DNA of 64,000 nucleotides from Ramlibacter sp. (GTDB taxonomy: Bacteria > Pseudomonadota > Gammaproteobacteria > Burkholderiales > Burkholderiaceae_C). The notes below the pieces were generated by a model. It was given only the letters and a program-made list of their open reading frames with translations, was not told where the DNA came from and searched no databases. The position numbers and the translations under genes are program-made. Position 1 is the first letter of the stretch, and the number at the start of each line of letters is the position of its first letter. Shown one piece after another: positions 29,229-37,795 of the stretch. Location: the NCBI GenBank assembly GCA_013815685.1, contig JACDFR010000015.1:1-64000 (forward strand), in the 5' to 3' direction.

Positions 29229-29678
29229 TCAGTCCGGCCGTGGTTGAAAAGTTCCTGCCCAGCCGAGTGTGGCGACCTGAAGCATCCTGGGTCCTTGTCG
29301 CGACAGGGCGAACGCGCGGTCTTGCCCGGCGGATCGACGCAATATCCAGTGCGCGGCGGGACCAAATGAGATCCGGCCGATGCGCGCCTGAAGGCCTTCA
29401 TTTCCTGCGCAGACCTTCGCGGGGCCCTGCGCCCAGAGGCCTTCGCGCGTCTTGATGAACTCGAGGAAAAGCGCTCCCTCCCTTTCCTCGAGCGTCAGAA
29501 TAAGCGGCTTGCCGTCGGTCATCGAAGTCTCCTCCCAGCGCAACGGAAATGCCGAGTCACCCACGAGAACTCTCAGGTCTTGCAGTGACGCCACGCACCG
29601 CTGCGGCGGGTCGGCCGGCGCGAGGCCCCAGAAAAGAAGCACGGCCGGAGCGAGCGCGAGGCGGCGTAGGTAGATCAT
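29229..29678 (-). CDS. Small secreted protein of unknown function
   Basis: Protein of 149 residues with a signal peptide (MIYLRRLALAPAVLLFWG, cleavage near residue 22). I do not recognise the family. Two cysteines (QRC near 27 and KVC near 95) could form a disulfide, and the mature part is predicted mainly beta strands (PLILTLEE, ALFLEFIKTR). It lies between ppk2 and dgkA and has its own Pho-type promoter, suggesting a periplasmic role in phosphate starvation. That role is inference from position. Confidence 0.75.
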   Translation of the reverse strand: MIYLRRLALAPAVLLFWGLAPADPPQRCVASLQDLRVLVGDSAFPLRWEETSMTDGKPLILTLEEREGALFLEFIKTREGLWAQGPAKVCAGNEGLQARIGRISFGPAAHWILRRSAGQDRAFALSRQGPRMLQVATLGWAGTFQPRPD

Positions 29679-29690
29679 GGCAACTCGCCC

Positions 29691-29724
29691 AGTACACGAG
29701 GCTGCCATGACGCGCGCATGACGG
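29691..29724 (-). promoter_or_regulatory. Candidate Pho promoter of the secreted protein
   Basis: Reading leftward: CCGTCAT GCGC GCGTCAT (29724-29707), then 10 bases, then TGTACT (29696-29691) as -10. The A-rich spacers of an ideal box are missing, but half-sites and spacing fit. The gene starts 13 bases beyond the -10, so the leader would be very short. Confidence 0.55.
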
Positions 29725-29798
29725 TTCGTCGGCGCGGCGGCGAACTGCAAATCGCCGCACGACCTTTTCCCGTCATGATTGTGCGAGACAATCGGGTC

Positions 29799-30203
29799 AT
29801 GTCTACGCCGCACGACGCGATTCCAGAAGTCAATCCCCAGAAACTGCGCACCGGGTTGAACCGCCTCTGGCACGCCACCGGCTATTCGCTCGCCGGCCTT
29901 CGGGCCGGATGGGGGGAAACTTCTTTCAGGCAGGAAGCCCTGGCATCGATGCTGCTGTTGCCGCTGGCCTTCTGGATCGGGCGAAGCTGGGTCGAAACCG
30001 CGCTGCTCGCCGGCTCGGTCCTCCTGGTCATGATCGTCGAGTTGCTCAACACCTGCATCGAAACCGCGATCGACCGCATCGGCCCCGAATGGAACCACCT
30101 GTCCAAGCGGGCCAAGGACATGGGCAGCGCGGCCGTGCTGCTGAGCGTGTTGCTGGCCGGTGGCATCTGGACTGCCGCGATCGCGCAGAAATTGGCGGGG
30201 TAA
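29799..30203 (+). CDS. dgkA: Diacylglycerol kinase
   Basis: Integral membrane kinase of 134 residues with three membrane helices. The conserved catalytic stretch is VELLNTCIETAIDRIG, the counterpart of the E-x-x-NTAIE motif. It turns diacylglycerol into phosphatidic acid, returning it to phospholipid synthesis. The ATG at 29799 is chosen; the frame is open to 29718. It lies between Pho-controlled genes and beside plcP-agt, whose pathway makes and uses diacylglycerol. Confidence 0.93.
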   Translation: MSTPHDAIPEVNPQKLRTGLNRLWHATGYSLAGLRAGWGETSFRQEALASMLLLPLAFWIGRSWVETALLAGSVLLVMIVELLNTCIETAIDRIGPEWNHLSKRAKDMGSAAVLLSVLLAGGIWTAAIAQKLAG

Positions 30204-30215
30204 CGATTCATTCCT

Positions 30216-30677
30216 CTACAACCCGTCTGGCGACTGGACCGCAACCACCACGGTTTGCTGGTGGCCGTCGCGCTCGCGCGTGCGCAGCCACCACACCGCG
30301 CCCTTGCGCACCTGGCAGCTGTCGTGCTTGAACCCCAGCAGGCGGGCCAGGGCCTGGCCGAGCCCCGGCTGATGGCCCACGATCACGGCAGGCTGGCGCG
30401 CGTCGGGCCAGCCCGCCGCCTCCAGCATCAGCGCGCAATCCTGGCCGGGCGCCAGTTCGTCGCGCAGCTTGTACTTGCGCCCCAGTGCAAGTACAAGCTG
30501 CTCGCAGCGCAGCGCAGGGCTGCAAAGCACCTTGGTGGCGTCCGGAAGGTGGCGGTCGAGCCAGGCCGCCATGCGCGCCGCCTGCTTCTCGCCGCGGGCG
30601 CTGAGTCGCCGCTTCAGGTCGCCGCCGCTCTCTTCCTCGTCTTGCGCATCGGCGTGGCGCCAGAGGATCAGGTCCAT
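30216..30677 (-). CDS. sixA: Phosphohistidine phosphatase, SixA-type
   Basis: Histidine phosphatase of 153 residues. It begins MDLILWRHADAQ, with the RH catalytic motif, and has a second catalytic histidine in VIVGHQPGL. SixA removes phosphate from histidine phosphotransfer proteins and the nitrogen PTS. It lies 34 bases after agt in the same direction and may be third in the plcP-agt unit. Confidence 0.9.
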   Translation of the reverse strand: MDLILWRHADAQDEEESGGDLKRRLSARGEKQAARMAAWLDRHLPDATKVLCSPALRCEQLVLALGRKYKLRDELAPGQDCALMLEAAGWPDARQPAVIVGHQPGLGQALARLLGFKHDSCQVRKGAVWWLRTRERDGHQQTVVVAVQSPDGL

Positions 30678-30711
30678 GTCGGACCCCTGCCTATCCGGAC
30701 GACAACCGCGC

Positions 30712-31806
30712 TCACGGCGTGGGCGACAGCGGGGCCGCGGGCTCGCCCGCCGGGGCGCGTTCGGGGGTAGATTGCAGGTGCGCGGGCACCAGGAAACTGG
30801 TGAAAAGGGCCGTGGCGTGCGCCCAGCTGAAGTCGAGCGACCGCTTGCGGGCCTCCTCGCGCGGCGTGGCGAGCGCGGCGACACACGCCATCTTCAGGTC
30901 TTCATGCATGGCGCCACCGAGGCTGCGGCCCTGGGCGTCTCTACGCCGCAGTACCTCCAACGGCCCGTCCACCGGATAGGCCGCGACGGGCGTACCGGTG
31001 GCCATTGCCTCCACCATCACGAGCCCGAAGGTATCCGCGCGGCTGGGAAACACGAACAGGTCGGCGGCCGCGTAGACCTTGGCGAGCTCATCGCGTGGCA
31101 TCAGGCCCAGCCAATGCACCTGCGGATGCCGGCGCTTGAGATGCGCCTGCACCGGGCCCACACCGCACACGACCTTGCTGCCCGGAAAGTCCATCTCCAG
31201 GAAAGCGCCGATGTTCTTCTCGTAGGAAACGCGGCCGACGAAAAGCGCTACGGGCCGGGGCAGCAATTCGATTCCCCAACCGCCACCCGGTTGCGCGCGG
31301 AATTCGAACAAGCCGGTATCCACACCGTGGGTCCAGGGCCGCAGGTTGCGAAAGCCCCGGTGCTCCAGCATCCGCAGCACGCTCTGCGTGGGCACCATCA
31401 CGCCCGATGAAGGGCGGTGAAAATGCCGGAACAGCGCGTATCCCCAGGAGACGGGCACGCGGATCGCTGCGTGGGCAATCTCGGGGAATTTCGTGTGGAA
31501 GGCGGTGGTGAACGCCAGCTTGCGCTTCTGGCAGTACGCACGCCCGGCCCATCCGAGCGGGCCTTCCGTGGCCAGGTGGATGGCATCCGGCGCGAAGGCG
31601 CCCAGTTTTTCCGCGAGCAGGCGCCTGGGGGCAACGGCCAGGTCGATCCCCGGATAGCCGGGGCACGGCCGGGTTTTGAACTGCCCGGGCTCGATCACCT
31701 GGACGGTGTGTCCGGCGATCGTGAGCTCTTTGACCAGTTCCACCAGCGTCGTGACAACGCCATTGACCTGCGGTGTCCAGGCGTCCGTGATCAGTGCGAT
31801 TTTCAT
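30712..31806 (-). CDS. Glycosyltransferase GT4, likely Agt-type glycolipid synthase
   Basis: GT-B glycosyltransferase of 364 residues. The N-terminal domain starts KIALITDAWTPQVNGVV, a common opening of this branch; the C-terminal donor-binding domain has VALFVGRVSYEKNI and the E-x7-E region FPSRADTFGLVMVEAMATG, quoted here in part as DTFGLVMVEAMA. Agt enzymes add glucose or glucuronate to diacylglycerol under phosphate starvation. The call to Agt rests mostly on its coupling with the PlcP-like gene: its ATG overlaps that gene's stop. A mannosyl- or other sugar transferase role is possible. Confidence 0.72.
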   Translation of the reverse strand: MKIALITDAWTPQVNGVVTTLVELVKELTIAGHTVQVIEPGQFKTRPCPGYPGIDLAVAPRRLLAEKLGAFAPDAIHLATEGPLGWAGRAYCQKRKLAFTTAFHTKFPEIAHAAIRVPVSWGYALFRHFHRPSSGVMVPTQSVLRMLEHRGFRNLRPWTHGVDTGLFEFRAQPGGGWGIELLPRPVALFVGRVSYEKNIGAFLEMDFPGSKVVCGVGPVQAHLKRRHPQVHWLGLMPRDELAKVYAAADLFVFPSRADTFGLVMVEAMATGTPVAAYPVDGPLEVLRRRDAQGRSLGGAMHEDLKMACVAALATPREEARKRSLDFSWAHATALFTSFLVPAHLQSTPERAPAGEPAAPLSPTP

Positions 31807-32675
31807 GCGTGGTCCTGCAGTGCCGGCGTGCTGTGACCCAGCCCGCCGGTTTCATGAGTGGGCGTCCAGTGCACCAGTTGCAAGCTGCCGTCGTAGTTCT
31901 CGATTAGCGCGGTGCGGCTCTCGACCCAGTCGCCATCGTTGCAGTACAGGATGCCGTCGATGTCGCGTATTTCGGCCCGGTGGATGTGGCCGCAGACGAC
32001 GCCCTGATATCCGCGCCGGCGAGCCTCCCGGGCGACCGCGGCCTCGAACTGCGTGACGTAATTGAGCGCCTTCTTGACCTTGTGCTTCAGGTAGGCGGAC
32101 AACGACCAGTACGGCAGGCCCAGCCGTCCGCGCAGGCGGTTGAGATGCCGGTTGAGTCTGAGCGAGAACTCATAGAGGTTGTCGCCGAGACAGGCCAGCC
32201 ACTTGGCGCATTGCACGACGCCATCAAAGTAGTCCCCGTGGATCACCCAGAGCTGCCTGCCGTCGGCGGCGACATGAACCGCCTCCTCGAGTACTTCGAC
32301 CCCGCCGAACTGGTGATTGACGAACTGCCTTGCGAATTCGTCGTGGTTGCCGGGAACATAGACGACGCGGCATCCCTTGCAAGCGCTGCGCAGGATCTTC
32401 TGCACGACGTCGTTGTGCGACTGGGGCCAGTACCAGCGGCGGCGCAGCTGCCAGCCGTCGACGATGTCGCCCACCAGGTAGAGATAGTCGCTCGGGTGGG
32501 ACTTGAGGAAGTCAAGGAGCGCGGCGGCCTGGCACCCGGTGGTGCCAAGATGCACATCCGAGATGAACACCGCGCGGTACCGCCGGCCCCTGGATTCCGT
32601 TTCCAGATCGCACTGGCTTGGGGCGGCAGCCAGGCCGCAGAGCATGGGCCCGAGCGCATCGAAGGTGGTCCTCAT
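31803..32675 (-). CDS. PlcP-like phospholipase C (metallophosphoesterase, LpxH superfamily)
   Basis: Metallophosphoesterase of 290 residues with all five metal motifs: DVHLG, GDIVDGW, GNHDE, HGDYFDG and GHIHRAE. It resembles LpxH (UDP-2,3-diacylglucosamine diphosphatase), but the longer form, coupling to a GT4 glycosyltransferase and the Pho array point to PlcP, which splits phospholipids into diacylglycerol and phospho-headgroup during phosphate starvation. The ATG at 32675 lies only 24 bases from the array, so the true start could be further downstream. An LpxH function cannot be excluded by sequence alone. Confidence 0.78.
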   Translation of the reverse strand: MRTTFDALGPMLCGLAAAPSQCDLETESRGRRYRAVFISDVHLGTTGCQAAALLDFLKSHPSDYLYLVGDIVDGWQLRRRWYWPQSHNDVVQKILRSACKGCRVVYVPGNHDEFARQFVNHQFGGVEVLEEAVHVAADGRQLWVIHGDYFDGVVQCAKWLACLGDNLYEFSLRLNRHLNRLRGRLGLPYWSLSAYLKHKVKKALNYVTQFEAAVAREARRRGYQGVVCGHIHRAEIRDIDGILYCNDGDWVESRTALIENYDGSLQLVHWTPTHETGGLGHSTPALQDHA

Positions 32676-32698
32676 GCACAGCAGTGTGATGCCCGGGG

Positions 32699-32738
32699 GT
32701 GACGCGTTTGTGGCAGTTCGATGACGGTTTGATGACAG
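32699..32738 (-). promoter_or_regulatory. Array of four Pho half-sites ahead of plcP-agt
   Basis: Reading leftward from 32738, four 7-base repeats occur at exact 11-base intervals: CTGTCAT, CCGTCAT, CTGCCAC, GCGTCAC, with spacers CAAA, CGAA, AAAC. This equals two adjacent Pho boxes or a sliding set of three. No good -10 is evident; weak hexamers exist at the required distance. Confidence 0.8.
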
Positions 32739-32798
32739 CGCCGCGCTTCGCCGAATGCCATTGCGCCCGCGGCCATCCTGCCGATACCATCCCCACCC

Positions 32799-32903
32799 AT
32801 GAACAACGATCGCCTATTCAATGTGCTGTTCCTGTGCACACACAACTCCGCGCTCGAGGCCATCCGAAGCCGGCTCGAACAGTTCATGGCGCCGCAACCA
32901 TGA
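32799..32903 (+). pseudogene. Remnant of an arsenate reductase (ArsC, LMW-PTP type)
   Basis: A 34-codon frame opens with NVLFLCTHNSA, the phosphate-loop start of thioredoxin-coupled arsenate reductases, then jumps straight to a C-terminal-like stretch (AIRSRLEQFMA). The P-loop arginine and the whole middle of the enzyme are missing, consistent with an in-frame internal deletion. The stop overlaps the following aquaporin ATG (ATGA), so the original operon junction is preserved. Confidence 0.6.
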
Positions 32904-33567
32904 CCTTGCGACGCAAAACATTCGCCGAGTTCATCGGCACCGCAGGGCTGCTGTGCGCCGTGATCGGCTCGGGCATCATGGCCGAGCGGCTCGCAGGCGG
33001 CAACCAGGGCATCGCCCTCCTGGCGAACACGCTCGCGACAGTGTTCGCGCTTTATGTGCTCATCGAAGTGCTGGGGCCGGTCAGCGGCGCGCACTTCAAC
33101 CCGGTGGTGACGCTGGTACTTGCCGCGCGCGCCGCACCCGTCAACCGTGGGCTGGCCCGGCATGCGCCCGTGCTTGTCGCCGCGCAGCTGCTGGCGCCGT
33201 GGCGGGCGCCTGGGCGGCGCATGCGATGTTCGACATGAACTTGCTGCAGACCAGCACCAGGCTGCGCGATGGCCCGGGCCAGTGGCTCGCCGAAGCCATT
33301 GCGACGGCCGGGCTGATCCTTGTGATCCTGCGCGCACCCGCCGGCAAGGGATCCGCCATGGTCGCCTGCTACATCGGGGCCGCCTACTGGTTCACTGCCA
33401 GTACCTCGTTCGCCAACCCCGCGGCTGTGCTGGGCCGCATGCTCAGCGACAGTTTCGCGGGCATCGCGCCTTCCAGTGCGCCGGGGTTCGTGCTGGCGCA
33501 ATTCGCCGGCGGCGCGGCCGGGATGGTGCTGGCGCACTGGCTGCGCGACCCGTTACCCGAAAGCTAG
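32900..33567 (+). pseudogene. Frameshifted aquaporin/glyceroporin family gene, AqpS-like
   Basis: The first half (32900 to about 33193) encodes a MIP-family N-terminus with the pore motif HFNPVV; the second half (to 33567), in the next frame, carries the second pore motif FANPAA. Adding one G in the run at 33193-33194 would join them into one channel of about 222 residues. Coupling to an ArsC remnant suggests an AqpS-type arsenite channel of an ars operon. It may be a real pseudogene or a single base-call error. Confidence 0.75.
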
Positions 33568-33571
33568 CGCT

Positions 33572-33605
33572 TTTTAACGATCCTGTCACGAATGCCCCCT
33601 AGGCT
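33572..33605 (+). promoter_or_regulatory. Candidate Pho promoter of phoX
   Basis: TTTTAAC GATC CTGTCAC (33572-33589): the second half-site is perfect and the first is weak. Exactly 10 bases later comes TAGGCT (33600-33605), very like the TAAGCT of the ppk2 promoter. The phoX ATG is 40 bases further. Confidence 0.65.
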
Positions 33606-33644
33606 TCGCGGTTGCATCACAACCACGACCGAAAGCAGCAAGAC

Positions 33645-35891
33645 ATGACAGGCAAACCCGACGACGAGAATCTGAACACCAGCGCCAATGAAAGTTTCAA
33701 CGAGGTGCTGGACGCCCGCCTGAGCCGGCGCAACGTGCTGCGCGTGAGCGTGGGCACCGCCGGGGCCGCAATCCTGGGTTCGGTCTCGCTCGCCGGTTGC
33801 GGCGGCGGCAGCGATACGACCCCGGCACCGGCACCGGCACCGGCCGTACCAACGCCGATCAGCCTCGCCTTTGCGGCAGTGAGCAAGAGCACGGCTGACG
33901 CAGTCGCGGTTCCGGTCGGCTATACCGCCACCGTGCTGTACGCGCTGGGCGACCCGCTGGGCGCGGTCACGCCCGAATACATGAACGATGGGACCGACAG
34001 CGACTTCGACAACCGCGCCGGCGACCACCATGACGGCATGGAATACTTCGGCCTGAACACGAGCGGCACGGCCCGGGACGTGGCCGGCTCGCAGCGCGGC
34101 CTCCTGGCGATGAATCACGAAGCGTTGACCGACCAGTTCCTGCATGCCGCCGGCACGACACCGAATCCGCGGCCAGCCGTCGAAGCCGACAAAGAAATCC
34201 CCGCTCATGGCGTTTCCATCGTCGAAATCCGCAAGGTCGGCGGCAAGTTCGCCTACCAGAAGGGATCCGCCTTCAACCGCCGTGTGACACCGATGACGCC
34301 GATCCAGATCAACGGACCGGCCCGTGCCAGCGCCTTGATGAAAACAAAGTTTTCTGTCGCCGGGACCGACGCACGCGGGACCATCAACAATTGCGGCACC
34401 GGCTACAGCCCCTGGGGCACCTTCCTCACGGGCGAGGAAAACTGGTCCGGCTATTTCCGCCGTGGCGACGACGAGGCCGTTCGCGGCGGCGCCGCGGCTC
34501 GCGGCAACGTTTCGCTGGCGCGCTACGGCCGCGCCAAGAACACCGCCAGCCGGCATGGCTGGGAAACCGCGGGTGCCGACGACAAGTACGCCCGCTGGGA
34601 CATCACCCAGACCGGCGTATCGGCCGATGGCACGGACGACTACCGCAACGAGCCCAACACCTTCGGATACATGATCGAGATCGACCCGTACGACAAGAAC
34701 GTGGCCATCCGAAAGCGCACGGCACTGGGCCGCTTTGCCCACGAAAGCGCTGCCTTCGGAAAGCTGGTAGCGGGCAGGCCGCTCGCCGTGTACATGGGCG
34801 ACGACTCGCGCGGCGAGTACATCTACAAATTCGTGTCCAACGCGAACTGGGATGCGGCGGACAGCAACCCCGCCAATCGCATCACCACCGGCGACAAGTA
34901 CCTGGACAACGGCAAGCTCTATGTTGCCAGGTACAACCCCGATGGCACGGGCCAGTGGATCGAACTGAGCATCTCCAATATTTCGATCGCCAACTACACG
35001 ACCTACGACTTCGCCGACCAGGCCGATGTGATGGTCAATGCCCGGCTGGCCGCCGACGCGGTGGGTGCAACCAAGATGGACCGCCCCGAATGGTGCGCCG
35101 TGCACCCGGTGACCGGCGAGGTGTACTACACGCTGACCAACAACAGCAACCGCAAGGTCGAACCGGCCAGCTCGTCGCAGATGACAGTGGATGCGGCCAA
35201 CCCCCGCTCCTACACCGACGCCCCGACCGCACCGGCATCCCCCGGCAACGTCAACGGCCACATCATCCGCATGAAGGAAGGCTCTGGCGACGCCGCCGCC
35301 ACGTCCTTCACCTGGGATGTGTACCTGTTCGGCGCGCAGGCCGATGCCGACCTGGCGAAGGTGAATCTGTCGGCGCTTACGGCGGATCAGGATTTCTCCA
35401 GCCCCGACGGCCTCTGGTTCAGCCCCAAGACCGGCCTGTGCTTCATCCAGACCGACGACGGGGCCTACACCGACGTCACCAACTGCATGATGCTGATCGG
35501 CAAGCCCGGGGCGGTAGGCGACGGCAGCACGCCGACACTGTCGTACAGCAAGGGCGATGGAAGCACCGTGACCGTGCAAACGCACATGGGCGCCAAACCC
35601 ACGCCGGATACGTTACGCCGCTTCCTGGTGGGGCCGAAGGACTGCGAAATCACGGGCATCTCGGAGACACCCGATGGCAAGACCATTTTCGTGAACATCC
35701 AGCATCCCGGCGAGACCATCACCAAGGCCAACGTGGTCGACCCGACCAAGTACCTGAGCCACTGGCCCGGCAACGCGGGGTATGGCCCGGGCGGCGCGAA
35801 TGCGCGTCCGCGCTCGGCGACGATCGTCATCACCCGCATCGACGGCGGCCTGATCGGCGCGGACGGAACTGCCGTCCTCAACAACTACTGA
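33645..35891 (+). CDS. phoX: PhoX-family alkaline phosphatase
   Basis: Exported phosphatase of 748 residues that releases phosphate from organic esters using iron and calcium. The N-terminus has a Tat-type twin arginine (SRRNVLR) followed by a hydrophobic stretch ending in a lipobox-like SLAGC, then a Thr/Pro/Ala linker; it may be a Tat-exported lipoprotein. Family features include GTFLTGEENWSGYF, RPEWCAVHP, a DGLWFSP blade and GPKDCEITG. The ATG at 33645 is preferred to the open TTG at 33612. A Pho promoter precedes it. Confidence 0.9.
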   Translation: MTGKPDDENLNTSANESFNEVLDARLSRRNVLRVSVGTAGAAILGSVSLAGCGGGSDTTPAPAPAPAVPTPISLAFAAVSKSTADAVAVPVGYTATVLYALGDPLGAVTPEYMNDGTDSDFDNRAGDHHDGMEYFGLNTSGTARDVAGSQRGLLAMNHEALTDQFLHAAGTTPNPRPAVEADKEIPAHGVSIVEIRKVGGKFAYQKGSAFNRRVTPMTPIQINGPARASALMKTKFSVAGTDARGTINNCGTGYSPWGTFLTGEENWSGYFRRGDDEAVRGGAAARGNVSLARYGRAKNTASRHGWETAGADDKYARWDITQTGVSADGTDDYRNEPNTFGYMIEIDPYDKNVAIRKRTALGRFAHESAAFGKLVAGRPLAVYMGDDSRGEYIYKFVSNANWDAADSNPANRITTGDKYLDNGKLYVARYNPDGTGQWIELSISNISIANYTTYDFADQADVMVNARLAADAVGATKMDRPEWCAVHPVTGEVYYTLTNNSNRKVEPASSSQMTVDAANPRSYTDAPTAPASPGNVNGHIIRMKEGSGDAAATSFTWDVYLFGAQADADLAKVNLSALTADQDFSSPDGLWFSPKTGLCFIQTDDGAYTDVTNCMMLIGKPGAVGDGSTPTLSYSKGDGSTVTVQTHMGAKPTPDTLRRFLVGPKDCEITGISETPDGKTIFVNIQHPGETITKANVVDPTKYLSHWPGNAGYGPGGANARPRSATIVITRIDGGLIGADGTAVLNNY

Positions 35892-36437
35892 TTACACCGG
35901 AACGAGAGGCCGGTGCGGCGGCTCGGGCGTCACCACCTCGATGGTGTCGCCCGCCCTTACCTCGCCTGGCGACAGCACGATCGCCATCACGCCGGCCTTG
36001 CGCACCAGCTGGCCGTGCTCGTCCCGGTCCAGCACAGCGGCAGTCAAGCCCGGCTGAAACCGATCCAGCTGCGAGCAGGGATTGCGAAGACCGGTCACTT
36101 CGATCACGGCGCTCCCGCCGATATGCAGGCGCGCACCCGTGGGCAGTGCCAGCAGGTCCAGGCTGCGGGTCGTGATGTTTTCGCCCAGTTCACCCGGCCA
36201 GACGGCGAAGCCGGCGGCCATGAGCTCATCGAACAGTTCGGCGTGCAGCAGATGCACCTGGCGCAGGTTCGGCTGGTTCGGGTCCCGCGCTACGCGCGAG
36301 CGGTGCTTGATGGTGATGCCGGCGTGCGCGTCGCCCTGCACGCCCAGGCCTTCGACCAGAGTGAGCACGCCCTCGGCAAACTTGTTGAAGCTGTGGTGCG
36401 CGCTGCGGTGGATGGCGATGACGCGCGGAATAAACAC
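35892..36437 (-). CDS. MOSC domain protein
   Basis: Protein of about 181 residues with a MOSC beta-barrel: GLGVQGDAHAG near residue 33, a conserved LGENITT and a late Cys in RNPCSQLD, which in this superfamily can carry molybdenum cofactor or sulfur. The substrate is unknown. The start is uncertain: GTG 36437, GTG 36446 and TTG 36449 are in frame, and an inverted repeat covers them. It follows glmM on the minus strand and is convergent with phoX, with adjoining stop codons. Confidence 0.82.
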   Translation of the reverse strand: MFIPRVIAIHRSAHHSFNKFAEGVLTLVEGLGVQGDAHAGITIKHRSRVARDPNQPNLRQVHLLHAELFDELMAAGFAVWPGELGENITTRSLDLLALPTGARLHIGGSAVIEVTGLRNPCSQLDRFQPGLTAAVLDRDEHGQLVRKAGVMAIVLSPGEVRAGDTIEVVTPEPPHRPLVPV

Positions 36438-36459
36438 AAGTTTCACCAATAGAAACTTG
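36437..36459 (-). repeat. Perfect inverted repeat between glmM and the MOSC gene
   Basis: CAAGTTTC (36437-36444) and GAAACTTG (36452-36459) are perfect 8-base arms around 7 bases. It begins one base after the glmM stop and covers the likely MOSC start codons. It may be a weak terminator (TGTTTATT follows) or a translational control hairpin. Confidence 0.5.
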
Positions 36460-36460
36460 C

Positions 36461-37795
36461 CTAGGCTACATTCACTGCCCGCACCAGACGCTCGGCGCTG
36501 CTGCGGGCCTGCTGCGCATCACGCGCTTCCACCATCACCCGTAGCACCGGCTCGGTGCCGCTGGCGCGGATCAGCACGCGGCCCTGGCCGGCCAGCTCGG
36601 CTTCGACCTGCCGCGTCTCGCTGGCCAGCGTGGCGCTGCTCTTCCAGTCCTGGCCGGCCTGCAGCCGCACATTGATCAGCGTCTGCGGGAACAAACTCAC
36701 GCCCCGCAGCAGCTGGGCCAGGCTGCGGCCGCTGCGCACCGTGGCTGTGAGCACCTGCAAGGCGCTGATAAGCCCGTCCCCCGTGGTGTGCTTGTCCAGC
36801 GCCAGCAAGTGACCCGAGCCTTCGCCGCCCAGTACCCAGCCGCGCTTTTCGAGCTCTTCCAGCACGTACCGGTCGCCCACCTTGGCACGCACGAACTCCA
36901 CCCCGCGCGACTTCAGGGCCACCTCCACAGCCATGTTCGTCATCAGCGTGCCCACCACGCCGGGCAGCGACTCGCCGCGGTCCAAGCGGTCCGCAGCCAT
37001 GAGGTACAGCAATTCGTCGCCGTTGTAGAGCCGCCCGTCGGCGTCCACCAGCTGCAGCCGGTCGGCGTCGCCGTCCAGGGCCACGCCGAAATGCGCGCCG
37101 TTGGCCCTCACGGCTTCGATCAGCGCTTGCGGGTGAGTGGCGCCGACATGGTCATTGATGTTCAGGCCATCCGGCGAGCAGCCGATGCACACGATCTCGG
37201 CGCCCAGTTCGTGAAAGACTTTGGGCGCGATGTGATAAGCCGCCCCATGCGCGCCGTCGACCGCGATGGTCATGCCGCGCAGGGTCAGGTCGCTCGCGAA
37301 CGTACTCTTGCAGAACTCGATGTAACGGCCGGCCGCGTCATCCAGGCGCCGCGCCTTGCCCAGCGTGGCCGAATCCGCCCAGACCGGGTCTTCCTGCAAC
37401 GCGGCCTCGACAGCCGTTTCCCATTCGTCCGGAAGCTTGGTGCCCTGGGCGCTGAAGAACTTGATGCCGTTGTCGTGGTAGGGGTTGTGGCTCGCACTGA
37501 TCACCACACCCAGGCTGGCCCGCTGGGCCCGCGTCAGGTAGGCAACGCCCGGGGTCGGAAGCGGCCCCAGCAGCACCACGTCGACCCCGGCGGAATTGAA
37601 GCCCGACTCCAGGGCGCTCTCCAGCATGTAACCCGAAATGCGGGTGTCCTTTCCGATGAGGACCGTGGGCCGGCTCTCGGTGCGTTTCAGCACGCGGCCG
37701 ACGGCGTGAGCCAGGCGCAGGACAAAGTCGGGCGTGATCGGCGGCTGGCCCACTGTTCCGCGGATACCGTCTGTGCCGAAATAACTTCTTGTCAT
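36461..37795 (-). CDS. glmM: Phosphoglucosamine mutase
   Basis: Enzyme of 444 residues converting glucosamine-6-phosphate to glucosamine-1-phosphate for cell-wall and LPS precursors. It opens with YFGTDGIRG, has the phosphoserine loop [11 protein letters not shown] near residue 100, the metal loop DGDADR, the sugar loop GGEGSGH and the phosphate loop RASGTEP. Its ATG overlaps the folP stop, the standard ftsH-folP-glmM order. Confidence 0.97.
   Translation of the reverse strand: MTRSYFGTDGIRGTVGQPPITPDFVLRLAHAVGRVLKRTESRPTVLIGKDTRISGYMLESALESGFNSAGVDVVLLGPLPTPGVAYLTRAQRASLGVVISASHNPYHDNGIKFFSAQGTKLPDEWETAVEAALQEDPVWADSATLGKARRLDDAAGRYIEFCKSTFASDLTLRGMTIAVDGAHGAAYHIAPKVFHELGAEIVCIGCSPDGLNINDHVGATHPQALIEAVRANGAHFGVALDGDADRLQLVDADGRLYNGDELLYLMAADRLDRGESLPGVVGTLMTNMAVEVALKSRGVEFVRAKVGDRYVLEELEKRGWVLGGEGSGHLLALDKHTTGDGLISALQVLTATVRSGRSLAQLLRGVSLFPQTLINVRLQAGQDWKSSATLASETRQVEAELAGQGRVLIRASGTEPVLRVMVEARDAQQARSSAERLVRAVNVA

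Noticed and set aside
33564..35585. A minus-strand open frame of 673 codons opposite phoX
   Set aside because: Antisense shadow of phoX, with no domain, no credible start and no promoter.
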